Counted from the stretch's first letter, positions 1-7,528 are shown. The stretch is 14,028 nucleotides of DNA from Pseudopedobacter sp043763845 (GCA_043763845.1 JAYULE010000081.1:1-14028), one strand, 5' to 3'. Made by a program: numbers and translations. Notes: generated from the sequence alone by a model not told the origin.

Positions 1-81
1 TTTACTTTAAGCATAGATAGCAATACTTTAATTAATGCAAATTGCAACTTTTTAAAATTTAATTTACCCTATGGCCGATAA
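1..81 (+). CDS. possible 3' end of an upstream gene (partial, weak)
   Basis: The first reading frame is open from base 1 to a TAA at 79-81, giving 26 codons that end in ...LPYGR. The other two forward frames hit stops early. If real, this is the C-terminus of a gene that overlaps the ABC exporter start by 11 bases, which would fit the tight packing of the operon that follows. A stop-free run of 26 codons can easily occur by chance and no family is recognisable, so this is only a possibility. Otherwise the 70 bases ahead of the exporter hold no promoter match that I can see. Confidence 0.25.
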   Translation, partial: FTLSIDSNTLINANCNFLKFNLPYGR

Positions 82-1744
82 CTTACAGTATAATTTAAAA
101 AATGCGCTTAAAAAACTGTTTAAACTGGTTAATTTAGAGCGAAAAGAAATTAGTAACATTTACTTTTTTGCAATAATATCGGGTTTAATACAGCTTTCTT
201 TACCCTTGGGCATACAAGCTATTGTAAGTTTATTGTTTGGTGGGTTGGTATCGGCATCGCTAATTGTATTAATTTGTTTTGTGGTTTTTGGGGTTTTGCT
301 AAATGGAGTTTTTCAAATTATGCAAATGCGAGTTACCGAACGCATACAACAACGTATTTTTACCCGCCTCACATTTGCTTATGCAAAACACATACCTAAA
401 TTAGATTTGTTAGGTATTGATAATTATTACCTACCCGAGTTAGTAAATCGTTTTTTTGATACTACTAACTTGCAAAAGGGCTTATCCAAACTATTATTAG
501 ATTTTCCGGCGGCCACTATACAAATTATTTTTGGTTTAATTTTGTTAAGTTTTTATCACCCGGTTTTTATTGTTTTTGGTATTGCCTTGCTTACTTTGGT
601 ATCTATGATATTGTATTTAAGTAGTCCAGCTGGCTTTAAAACCAGTATGCAAGAAAGCGATTTTAAATACAAAGTTGCCCATTGGTTAGAAGAAATATCT
701 AGGGCTATAAAAACTTTTAAGTTTTCTCAAAAAAATAACTTACACTTAGAAAAAACCGACCAACTTACCTTAGGTTATTTAGATTCTAGAACTGCCCATT
801 TTGATATTTTAGTTTTTCAATACCGTATTATGATTGCTTTTAAAGTGTTGATAACTGCATCAATGCTTATTATAGGTACATATTTACTGGTAAATCAACA
901 AATAAATTTAGGGCAATTTATAGCCTCCGAAATTGTAATTATTGCCATACTAAGTTCGGTAGAAAAAATTATTGTAAGTTTAGAAACCATTTACGATGTG
1001 CTTACATCAATAGAAAAAGTTGATAAACTACTAGAAAAACCGCAAGATTATTTAGCGCATAATAACCTAACTCATCAGTTCGATTATAACTTACCTTATG
1101 CCATAACCACCACCAACTTATGTTTTAGTTACCCAAACAAAGAAGTGGTTTTAAGCAACATTAACATAGCTATTAATAAAGGCGAAAAAGTGTGTTTAAC
1201 AGGTGCCGAAGGATCGGGGAAAACCACCTTATTACGAGTTTTAACGGGTGCTTATAGCGGTTTTACAGGAAATATAGCCATAAACGGTATCCCATTAAAA
1301 AACATTGATACCGATAAACTGCGAGAAAATGTTGCTGTATTTTTTGCACAAGAAGAATTATTTATAGGTTCGCTTTGGGATAACCTTACCCTAGGAAATA
1401 AAACCGTAAGTTTTGAGGAAGTGATTAACACCTGCGAAATGGTGGGCTTAAAATCTTTTATTGATTTAAAGCCAGATGGTTACAATACACTAATAGATTC
1501 GCAAGGCCAAAAGTTATCATCAAGTACGGTACAAAAAATATTAATGGCAAGGTGCTTTTTGTATCATCCATCGTTGTTACTTTTAGAAAATGGCTGGAGC
1601 GGTATAGAGAGCGAATACCGAACTAAAATAATTGATAAACTAATTAAAGATAAGAGCTTTACTTTAGTTGCACTATCTGATTTAGAAGAATTTAGCAACC
1701 AATGCGATAAAACCATTACCCTAAACAAAGGCAAAACAGTTTAA
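71..1744 (+). CDS. HlyB-type ABC exporter, permease-ATPase fusion without C39 peptidase domain; degenerate ATPase motifs
   Basis: Inner-membrane half-transporter of the type I secretion/RND-like export class, expected to work as a dimer with the HlyD and TolC proteins encoded just downstream. Residues ~25-320 form the membrane domain with several hydrophobic helices; residues ~340-557 form the nucleotide-binding domain. There is no N-terminal C39 peptidase domain, so it would not process double-glycine leaders. The nucleotide-binding side looks intact: an aromatic A-loop (FSYPN), Walker A GAEGSGKTT at 378-386, and a Q-loop glutamine in FFAQEE. The hydrolysis side is not: the signature LSGGQ reads LSSST (482-486), Walker B ends LLLLEN (502-507) so the usual D-E pair is E506-N507, the D-loop reads SGIE, and the switch histidine is D537. 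ATP binding is therefore plausible but normal hydrolysis doubtful. The ATG at 71 gives a normal N-terminus. Confidence 0.9.
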   Translation: MADNLQYNLKNALKKLFKLVNLERKEISNIYFFAIISGLIQLSLPLGIQAIVSLLFGGLVSASLIVLICFVVFGVLLNGVFQIMQMRVTERIQQRIFTRLTFAYAKHIPKLDLLGIDNYYLPELVNRFFDTTNLQKGLSKLLLDFPAATIQIIFGLILLSFYHPVFIVFGIALLTLVSMILYLSSPAGFKTSMQESDFKYKVAHWLEEISRAIKTFKFSQKNNLHLEKTDQLTLGYLDSRTAHFDILVFQYRIMIAFKVLITASMLIIGTYLLVNQQINLGQFIASEIVIIAILSSVEKIIVSLETIYDVLTSIEKVDKLLEKPQDYLAHNNLTHQFDYNLPYAITTTNLCFSYPNKEVVLSNINIAINKGEKVCLTGAEGSGKTTLLRVLTGAYSGFTGNIAINGIPLKNIDTDKLRENVAVFFAQEELFIGSLWDNLTLGNKTVSFEEVINTCEMVGLKSFIDLKPDGYNTLIDSQGQKLSSSTVQKILMARCFLYHPSLLLLENGWSGIESEYRTKIIDKLIKDKSFTLVALSDLEEFSNQCDKTITLNKGKTV

Positions 1745-1748
1745 ATTT

Positions 1749-3098
1749 ATGTTCTCAAAAGAAAATACAGGTACCGATGGTTTTGATGGTTACAAATCGT
1801 TTCAAAAAGCGATGCAAGACAGCCATCATACCAGAAAAATTAAGTGGATTTTAGCTGTTTTTATAGGCATAATTCTCACACTTTTTTTACCCTGGACACA
1901 AAACATACAATCCAGAGGAGAAGTATCAACCCTAAACCCCGAACAACGGCAGCAAGAATTAAACTCCATTATTGCAGGTAGAATTGTAAAATGGTATGTA
2001 CAAGATGGTGATATGGTTAAAAAAGGCGATACAATTTTGCAAATTACCGAAATTAAAGACGATTACTTAGATCCCCAGCTTACCCAGCGTACCGCCGAAC
2101 AATTAAAAGCAAAAGCCGATGCAACCCAGTTTTATAAAGATAAAGTAGGCCAAGCCGATAAACAATTGGTGGCAATGAACCAAAGTTTAAGCCTAAAAAT
2201 GGAGCAACTACGCAACAAAGTAAAACAATATACGCTGCAAGTACAATCAGACAGTATGGCCATGATTGCTGCCAAAACCCAACTTAAAATTGCCAACGAA
2301 CAATTAAAACGCCAAAAAGAAATGTTTGATGCTGGCTTAAAATCGCTTACCGAATTTGAGCAACGCCAACAACTTTACCAAGAAAGTTTGGCTAAAAAAA
2401 TAGCAGCAGAAAACAAGTTTTTTAACGGCAAAAACGAGTTATTGAATATTAAAATAGATTTATCGGCCACTACACAAGAATATACCGAGAAAATATCTAA
2501 AACCACTGGCGACAAGTTTACCGCACAATCGCAAGCCGCAACTGGCGAAAGCGAAGTGGCAAAATTGCGCAACCAACTTTCAAATTATAACTTGCGTAAA
2601 GGCTTTTATTTTATTCTTGCTCCACAAAACGGCCAAGTACTACAAACCATAAAAGCGGGTATTGGCGAAACTGTAAAAGATGGCGAAAAACTATTAGCCA
2701 TTGTACCCTTAAATTTTAGTAAAGCCATACAAATTTATGTAAATCCAATAGATTTACCTTTAATTAGCAAAGGCGAGCGGGTGCAAATACAGTTCGATGG
2801 CTTTCCAGCAATTGTTTTCTCGGGTTGGCCTCAGGCATCGTACGGTTTGTTTACAGGTAAAATTGCAGCTATCGATAATAACATTGATGCAACTGGCAAA
2901 TTTAAAGTTTGGGTTAAGCCCGATTTAGAAACAAAAGCTTGGCCTGCATCCTTAAAATTAGGTACAGGTTGCCAAACCATTGCTTTGCTAAACAATGTGC
3001 CAATTTGGTACGAAATGTGGCGACAATTAAATGGTTTTCCTCCCGATTTTTATGGCGCAAATAATAAGGACAGTAAGCCCGAAAAAGCTAAAAAATGA
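1749..3098 (+). CDS. HlyD-family periplasmic adaptor (membrane fusion protein)
   Basis: Links the inner-membrane exporter to the outer-membrane channel. A cytoplasmic N-terminus of ~30 residues is followed by one membrane helix (~33-47, ending LFLPW). Next come the first half of a lipoyl/biotinyl-like domain (AGRIVKWYVQDGDMVKKGD, ~75-95) and a long Q/K/E-rich stretch, ~105-285, with the character of an alpha-helical coiled-coil hairpin. The second lipoyl half is at ~289-320 (APQNGQVLQTIKAGIGETV), followed by a beta-barrel region. This is the normal order for HlyD proteins, and 449 residues is in the usual range. It starts 4 bases after the exporter stop and overlaps the TolC gene by 4 bases (ATGA), so translation is probably coupled. 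The substrate cannot be inferred. Confidence 0.9.
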   Translation: MFSKENTGTDGFDGYKSFQKAMQDSHHTRKIKWILAVFIGIILTLFLPWTQNIQSRGEVSTLNPEQRQQELNSIIAGRIVKWYVQDGDMVKKGDTILQITEIKDDYLDPQLTQRTAEQLKAKADATQFYKDKVGQADKQLVAMNQSLSLKMEQLRNKVKQYTLQVQSDSMAMIAAKTQLKIANEQLKRQKEMFDAGLKSLTEFEQRQQLYQESLAKKIAAENKFFNGKNELLNIKIDLSATTQEYTEKISKTTGDKFTAQSQAATGESEVAKLRNQLSNYNLRKGFYFILAPQNGQVLQTIKAGIGETVKDGEKLLAIVPLNFSKAIQIYVNPIDLPLISKGERVQIQFDGFPAIVFSGWPQASYGLFTGKIAAIDNNIDATGKFKVWVKPDLETKAWPASLKLGTGCQTIALLNNVPIWYEMWRQLNGFPPDFYGANNKDSKPEKAKK

Positions 3099-4489
3099 AA
3101 AAAATAACCTTCGTTATACTTTTTTGTAATGTTTATTTTATTGCCCTTTCGCAGGATAGAACCCTATCAATTGACGAATATTTAAGCATTATACAACAGT
3201 ACCACCCTATTGCCAAACAAGCTTTTTTGTTTAACGATAAAGCTAGGCTAAACCGTAGGTTGGCTTTAGGCGGTTTCGACCCAAAATTAAGTGCCGAAAA
3301 AGACCGTAAAATTTTTGATGGCGTAACCTATTACAATTATTTTACTCCCGAAATTAAATTACCGCTTTGGTACGGTATTGATTTAAAGGGTAGTTATATG
3401 GAGACTGAGGGGGCTTTTATAAATCCCGAAAATAAATTACCTAAAAATGGATTAAGCTATGTGGGTTTAAGTTTACCAATTGGTCGTGGTTTGTTTATTG
3501 ATGAAAGAAGGGCCGATTTACAAAGAGCCCGTATTTACCAATCGTTTGCCCGTAACCAACAGCAAATTGTGTTAAATAATTTGTTTTTAGAAGCCACACA
3601 AAGCTATACCGAATGGCTAAATTCGTTTAAAAATGTGCAGGTTTACACCGATGCCGTTAAGCTTGCAGATATACGCTTACAAGGTACTAAGCAATTGTTT
3701 ATAAATGGTGATAAACCCGCAATAGATACTTTAGAGGCACTAATTTTGCTTCAAAATAGACAGTTTAAATTAAACGAATACCAGCAGCAGCTAACCAATA
3801 CCAAAAATCAATTAACAGCCTATTTATGGTTAGATAATAATGTAGCCATAGATCCCGAAAAATTTGATATCAGTCCAGATACTTTGGCCATACAAGCAAT
3901 TCCAGCGGCAAATTTATTGCAAGTAACTCCTAATACTATAGCCCAGCAAAACCCCGAAGTGCAAGCTTATGTATTTAAACTGCAAGAGCTAGATATTGAA
4001 CGTAGGTTGAAATTGGAAGAAATTAAACCTACTTTAAATTTTAATTTAGGTGTTTTAAATGGTGGAAGAGATGGTTTTCAAAATTTTAACGCACCTTACA
4101 TTAACAATAACCAGAAGTTTGGTTTTTCGTTTTCTATGCCATTAACTTTTACCAAGCAGCGGGCTTCTCACAGCTTAGCCAAAATTAAAATACTAGATGC
4201 GCAATACGATTTAAACGATAAACAAAACCAAGTAGCAAACAAATGGCGCAACTACTTAAACGATTATTATACTTTTACTAATCAAATTGCTTTGTTTCAA
4301 CAAACTCAAACTAATAATAAAGTCTTATTAAAAGGCGAAGAAACTAAGTTTAGGTTTGGCGACAGCTCGTTATTTCTTATAAATTCTCGCGAACAGAAAG
4401 TTTTAGAAACCCAAGAAAAAATTAACGAACTGGAAGCAAAACGTTTAAAAACTATGCAGGTGCTTAGGTATTTAAGTAATAGTTTTTAG
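3095..4489 (+). CDS. TolC-family outer membrane efflux channel
   Basis: Third component of the export trio, expected to form a trimeric outer-membrane barrel with a periplasmic helical tunnel. A Sec signal peptide is clear: MKK, a hydrophobic core, and a likely signal peptidase I site after IALSQ (about residue 20). The mature protein begins with the helix-rich segment typical of the family (LSIDEYLSIIQQYHP...). It shows two internal halves, each with long amphipathic helices rich in N, Q and L, and closes with a helix of alternating E/K/L residues. At 464 residues it is normal for a Bacteroidota TolC homologue. It begins inside the HlyD stop (ATGA overlap), the hallmark of one transcript. 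No nearby gene suggests a substrate. Confidence 0.88.
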   Translation: MKKITFVILFCNVYFIALSQDRTLSIDEYLSIIQQYHPIAKQAFLFNDKARLNRRLALGGFDPKLSAEKDRKIFDGVTYYNYFTPEIKLPLWYGIDLKGSYMETEGAFINPENKLPKNGLSYVGLSLPIGRGLFIDERRADLQRARIYQSFARNQQQIVLNNLFLEATQSYTEWLNSFKNVQVYTDAVKLADIRLQGTKQLFINGDKPAIDTLEALILLQNRQFKLNEYQQQLTNTKNQLTAYLWLDNNVAIDPEKFDISPDTLAIQAIPAANLLQVTPNTIAQQNPEVQAYVFKLQELDIERRLKLEEIKPTLNFNLGVLNGGRDGFQNFNAPYINNNQKFGFSFSMPLTFTKQRASHSLAKIKILDAQYDLNDKQNQVANKWRNYLNDYYTFTNQIALFQQTQTNNKVLLKGEETKFRFGDSSLFLINSREQKVLETQEKINELEAKRLKTMQVLRYLSNSF

Positions 4490-4509
4490 GGGAGATTACA
4501 AAGTTTTTG

Positions 4510-4545
4510 CAGTTTATAATATTTTTTATGTGAAATTATAAACTG
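4510..4545. repeat. 11-bp perfect inverted repeat after the efflux operon (weak terminator or operator)
   Basis: CAGTTTATAAT (4510-4520) is exactly complementary to ATTATAAACTG (4535-4545) around a 14-base AT-rich loop. It lies 20 bases after the TolC stop, where an operon terminator is expected. The stem is almost all A-T and no real U-run follows, so it would be a poor intrinsic terminator. It could equally be a binding site for a dimeric regulator of the Nudix gene downstream. Confidence 0.4.
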
Positions 4546-4684
4546 TTAGAATTTAATAAAAGTTTAAATCCTCAAAATCAATAAAATCTAAAATTAAGAC
4601 TAAAAATATTGTTGAGAATTACTTTTAAGATTTAAATTGCATTCGTTAATTATCTTATACAGCTATAATAATACCCCAAAAAAA

Positions 4685-5230
4685 ATGAAGTGGAAAACCA
4701 TATCCTCAAAATACATTATACAAAAACCATGGGCAACCCTACGAGTTGACAATTGCGAACTGCCCGATGGGCGTATTGCCAACGAATATTATGTGCTAGA
4801 ATACTCAAACTGGGCAAATGCAGTGGCCGTCACCCATGATGGCCAAGTAATAATGGTACGCCAATATCGCCATAGCGGAGGCATAACATCGTTAGAAATA
4901 CCGGGTGGGGTAATTGAGGAAAATGAAGAACCACTAAAAGCTATTGAACGTGAAATGTTAGAAGAAACTGGCTATGCTTTCGATAAATTCGAGTTAATTT
5001 CTACCGTTTACCCAAACCCAGCAACATCAAACAATGTATGTTATTGTTATTTAGCAACCGGTGGTAAAAAAGTGCAGGAACAAAGTTTAGATGAGTTTGA
5101 AGATATATCGGTAGAGCTTTTTTCTGTTGATGAAGTAAAACAAATGGTGCTTCACAATTTAATTCCGCAAGCATTACATACCACAGGCTTATTTTACGCC
5201 CTGCTAAAATTGGGAGAAATAAAACCCTAA
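4685..5230 (+). CDS. Nudix hydrolase, ADP-ribose pyrophosphatase-like
   Basis: Cytosolic metal-dependent hydrolase of nucleoside-diphosphate-linked compounds. The Nudix box is complete at residues 75-97: G75, E81, then R89-E90, E93-E94 and G96 (GX5EX7REUXEEXGU). An SGGI..EIPGG segment precedes it as in ADP-ribose/ADP-sugar pyrophosphatases, and the N-terminal part (PDGRIANEYYVLEY) also resembles that group. The preferred start is the ATG at 4685, giving 181 residues. A TTG at 4637 would add 16 residues (SLIILYSYNNTPKK) with no family resemblance, and the region upstream of 4685 looks non-coding. The CobW-type gene begins 16 bases after the stop, so the two may share a transcript. The exact substrate is inferred from the family only. 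Confidence 0.88.
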   Translation: MKWKTISSKYIIQKPWATLRVDNCELPDGRIANEYYVLEYSNWANAVAVTHDGQVIMVRQYRHSGGITSLEIPGGVIEENEEPLKAIEREMLEETGYAFDKFELISTVYPNPATSNNVCYCYLATGGKKVQEQSLDEFEDISVELFSVDEVKQMVLHNLIPQALHTTGLFYALLKLGEIKP

Positions 5231-5246
5231 AAAACTATTTAATAAA

Positions 5247-6233
5247 ATGGCTATCAAAACAATTCCTGTAAGTATTATAACAGGCTTTTTAGGTGCGGGT
5301 AAAACCACCTTTTTAAACCAAATTATTAATCAAAATAAAAACATAAAATTTGCCATAATAGAAAACGAGTTTGGCGAAATAAATATTGATACCCAATTGG
5401 TTATTAGCACCAGCGAAAATATTTTTGAACTTACAAACGGTTGTTTATGCTGTACTTTAAACGGAGATTTATCGGCTTTGCTAAACAAACTGGTAACTGG
5501 CGATTACGACTTTGACCACTTAATTATAGAAACCACTGGTATTGCCAATCCAGCTGCCGTTGCCGCAGTTTTTTTAACCGATTACAACATACAAACAATT
5601 TTTAAGCTTGATGGTGTAATATGCTTGGTTGATACCCAAAATGTATTGAGCGTTTTAGGAGTAGAGGAGGAGGCATCAAAACAAATTGCTTTTTCCGATT
5701 TTTTGGTGTTTAACAAAATATCGCAAACCAGTTTAGAATTACAAAATCAAATTTCCGAAACTATAAAAGCCATTAATCCCTTTGCAGGGATTGTATTTTG
5801 CGATTTTGCCGAAACCGACACCCAACCACTTTTAAACTTACAAGCTTATAAAAAAGAGAGAACCCAATTTAGGTTAGGTGTAAATATTACCCAAAACCAA
5901 CCCTTTGTTTTTACCAAACCGCAAAGCCACCACAATATTGTTACCCAAGGTTTTATCAGAGGCGAAAGCCTAGATTTGCTAAAAATTAGGCACTATTTTA
6001 CCGTAATGCTTTTTATACAAGGTGCTTATTTTTACCGCATTAAAGGCATTTTAAATATCGAAGGTTTAGATAGAAAGCTAATTTTACAATCGGTTAAGGG
6101 TGCACCAGTTTTTACAGATGGCGATGCTTGGCAAAAAAATGAAGTGAGAGAAACCCGCATAGTTTTTATTGGGAAAGAGCTTAAAAGAGAAATTTTAGAA
6201 AAAGGCTTAAGACAATGTGTTTATAAACAATAG
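5247..6233 (+). CDS. COG0523/CobW-type GTPase, putative metallochaperone (YjiA-like)
   Basis: Member of the G3E GTPases that insert or deliver metals, often zinc, into target proteins. Walker A is GFLGAGKTT (13-21), followed by the ENEFGEINID segment, the family's metal-binding CxCC motif (GCLCC, C66-C68-C69), and Walker B/switch ETTG (95-98). The C-terminal CobW_C domain runs from about residue 222 to the end, with the expected RIVFIGKEL ending. The guanine-specificity motif NKxD reads NKIS (156-159), so its aspartate is replaced by serine. There is no long histidine-rich loop, only a short HH. No Zur-like operator is apparent upstream, so zinc regulation is not supported here. Length (328) is normal. 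It is probably cotranscribed with the Nudix gene. The client protein is unknown. Confidence 0.88.
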   Translation: MAIKTIPVSIITGFLGAGKTTFLNQIINQNKNIKFAIIENEFGEINIDTQLVISTSENIFELTNGCLCCTLNGDLSALLNKLVTGDYDFDHLIIETTGIANPAAVAAVFLTDYNIQTIFKLDGVICLVDTQNVLSVLGVEEEASKQIAFSDFLVFNKISQTSLELQNQISETIKAINPFAGIVFCDFAETDTQPLLNLQAYKKERTQFRLGVNITQNQPFVFTKPQSHHNIVTQGFIRGESLDLLKIRHYFTVMLFIQGAYFYRIKGILNIEGLDRKLILQSVKGAPVFTDGDAWQKNEVRETRIVFIGKELKREILEKGLRQCVYKQ

Positions 6234-6326
6234 GTTAACAAATTGTTTAATTATACCCATAATAAATAAGAAATTGATGCCTTGTTTGACTACACAATCA
6301 AATAAATAAAAAAAACTTAGTGTAAT

Positions 6327-6357
6327 TTGTACAATAACAAGATTTTACTACTTTTAG
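6327..6357 (+). promoter_or_regulatory. candidate Bacteroidota promoter before the sugar kinase
   Basis: TTG at 6327-6329 and TACTTTTA at 6349-6356 are separated by 19 bases. This matches the Bacteroidota pattern TTG-N(17-23)-TAnnTTTG, except that the last G is A. The predicted transcript start would lie ~20 bases before the ATG at 6382. The rest of the 148-base gap after the CobW-type gene shows no other structure that I trust. Confidence 0.4.
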
Positions 6358-6381
6358 CAACCTAAATTAATTTATTAACAC

Positions 6382-7236
6382 ATGATTATAATTGCCGACG
6401 GAGGTTCAACTAAAACAAACTGGTGCCTGATTGATGACTCGGGTAAAAAAGTACTTTTTAACACAGAAGGATACAACCCATTTTTTATGGATAGCGATAG
6501 TATTTTTCTATCAATGCATAAAAGTGTACCTGTAGATTTGCCTTTGGGCAAAATTACAGAAGTAAATTATTATGGCGCTGGCGTACATAACGATGAAAAA
6601 GCTGGTATAGTTAGTGATGCTTTAAAAAGATTTTTTGTAAACGCAAAAGTAAACGTTGGCCACGATTTGTTGGCCGCAGCCCGAGCACTTTTGGGTAAAG
6701 AAGAAGGTTTTGCCGCAATATTAGGTACGGGAACGAATACCTGTATTTACGATGGAAGTGATATTTCTTTCAATATTGATTCTTTAGCTTATATTTTAGG
6801 TGATGAAGGAAGCGGTTGCCATATTGGAAAAAAGCTATTAGGCGATTATTTACGTGGTTATATGCCAAAAAATGTACGTGAGGTTTTTTGGGAAACTTTT
6901 AAACTAACTCACGATGATATTTACGATAGTGTTTACCTAAAACCTTTGCCAAACCGTTTTTGTGCAAGCTTTAGCAAATTTGTTTACGATGTTAACGTAA
7001 ATATGGAATATTCGAGAGGTATTGTATATTCATCATTCAACGATTTTTTTAATAATTTAGTAAGCCATTACCCAAACTACAAAGATTACTCTTTTAATTG
7101 CATAGGTTCGGTAGCGTATAATTTTAGAAATGTTTTAGAAGAAGTTGCCCAACAATACGATATGAAAATGGGGAAAATTATACGCTCGCCAATAGATGAT
7201 TTGGTGAAATTTCACTTAGAACTAGCTAAGAAATAA
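6382..7236 (+). CDS. BadF/BadG/BcrA/BcrD-type ATPase, N-acetylglucosamine kinase-like
   Basis: ASKHA-fold sugar kinase, probably cytosolic, likely phosphorylating N-acetylglucosamine or a related amino sugar during uptake or cell-wall recycling. The N-terminal phosphate-binding motif is ADGGSTKT (5-12). A conserved aspartate sits in GHDLLAA (D95), where the family has its catalytic base. The second phosphate motif is LGTGTN (114-119), followed by the adenosine-side segment LGDEGSGCHIG (139-149), typical of this family. Length 284 is normal for Bacteroidota members. It looks like a single-gene transcript: a promoter-like element upstream and a strong terminator directly after its stop. Assignment to glucosamine-type substrates is by family resemblance only; no aminosugar genes adjoin it. 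Confidence 0.82.
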   Translation: MIIIADGGSTKTNWCLIDDSGKKVLFNTEGYNPFFMDSDSIFLSMHKSVPVDLPLGKITEVNYYGAGVHNDEKAGIVSDALKRFFVNAKVNVGHDLLAAARALLGKEEGFAAILGTGTNTCIYDGSDISFNIDSLAYILGDEGSGCHIGKKLLGDYLRGYMPKNVREVFWETFKLTHDDIYDSVYLKPLPNRFCASFSKFVYDVNVNMEYSRGIVYSSFNDFFNNLVSHYPNYKDYSFNCIGSVAYNFRNVLEEVAQQYDMKMGKIIRSPIDDLVKFHLELAKK

Positions 7237-7242
7237 AAATTT

Positions 7243-7270
7243 AAAAGCCTCAAAGAAATTTGAGGCTTTT
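7243..7270 (+). terminator. Rho-independent terminator, perfect 12-bp stem with GAAA loop
   Basis: AAAAGCCTCAAA (7243-7254) pairs without mismatch with TTTGAGGCTTTT (7259-7270) around a GAAA tetraloop. The 3' arm ends in a T-run, and the 5' arm begins with A's, so it could work on both strands. It starts 7 bases after the kinase stop and separates that gene from the small accessory pair that follows. Confidence 0.9.
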
Positions 7271-7274
7271 TAGT

Positions 7275-7282
7275 TAAATTTG
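7275..7282 (+). promoter_or_regulatory. TAnnTTTG promoter element before the antitoxin-like gene
   Basis: TAAATTTG matches the Bacteroidota -7 consensus TAnnTTTG exactly. It lies 5 bases after the terminator and 27 bases before the ATG at 7310, which would give a leader of about 20 bases. No well-spaced TTG (-33) is visible; the nearest TTG lies inside the terminator stem. The placement suggests that the small gene and the lipoprotein form their own transcript. Confidence 0.5.
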
Positions 7283-7309
7283 TATTGCTAAAATACAGCA
7301 TATAAAAAT

Positions 7310-7501
7310 ATGGCTAATTTAATTATTAAAAATAAGTTAGTAAATGTGGTAAAAGCAATAGCACAATTTTTAGCTCACTTGCCTTATATATCTAAAACAA
7401 AATTAACCCGACCTATGCCACAATTTGGTAGTGTAAAAGGTATGTTTAAAATGAAACCAGATTTTGATGAACCTTTGGATGATTTTAAAGAGTATATTTA
7501 A
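7310..7501 (+). CDS. small orphan antitoxin-like protein (VapB/DUF2281-type C-terminus)
   Basis: A 63-residue protein. Its C-terminal ~27 residues (PQFGSVKGMFKMKPDFDEPL and on to DDFKEYI) closely resemble the toxin-binding tail of DUF2281/VapB-like antitoxins common in Bacteroidota (pattern R-x-F-G-x-x-K-G...DFDEPLEDFKxYM). That tail normally lies across a PIN-domain VapC toxin. The N-terminal ~35 residues do not look like the usual helical LPxxLKxEVxDFVEFL segment: they are shorter, hydrophobic-basic, and contain only a faint LPY. No PIN-domain gene follows; the next gene, 27 bases on, is a lipoprotein. It may be a relic of a toxin-antitoxin module, a solitary anti-toxin, or an unrelated use of the tail. 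The family call is from memory of the motif. Confidence 0.65.
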   Translation: MANLIIKNKLVNVVKAIAQFLAHLPYISKTKLTRPMPQFGSVKGMFKMKPDFDEPLDDFKEYI

Positions 7502-7528
7502 AAAGATCAATATGTAAAGCAAAATATT

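Noticed and set aside
2375..2572. 65-residue minus-strand frame inside the HlyD gene
   Set aside because: Opposite the coiled-coil coding part; repetitive codons make such shadow frames common.
4612..4628. TTG and TACTTTTA before the Nudix gene as a promoter
   Set aside because: The TTG is only 5-8 bases from the TACTTTTA, far from the 17-23 spacing needed, and the last base deviates from consensus.
6224..6249. 8-bp inverted repeat (TAAACAAT/ATTGTTTA) at the end of the CobW-type gene
   Set aside because: Short, all but one pair A-T, overlaps the stop codon and has no U-run; expected by chance in such AT-rich DNA.
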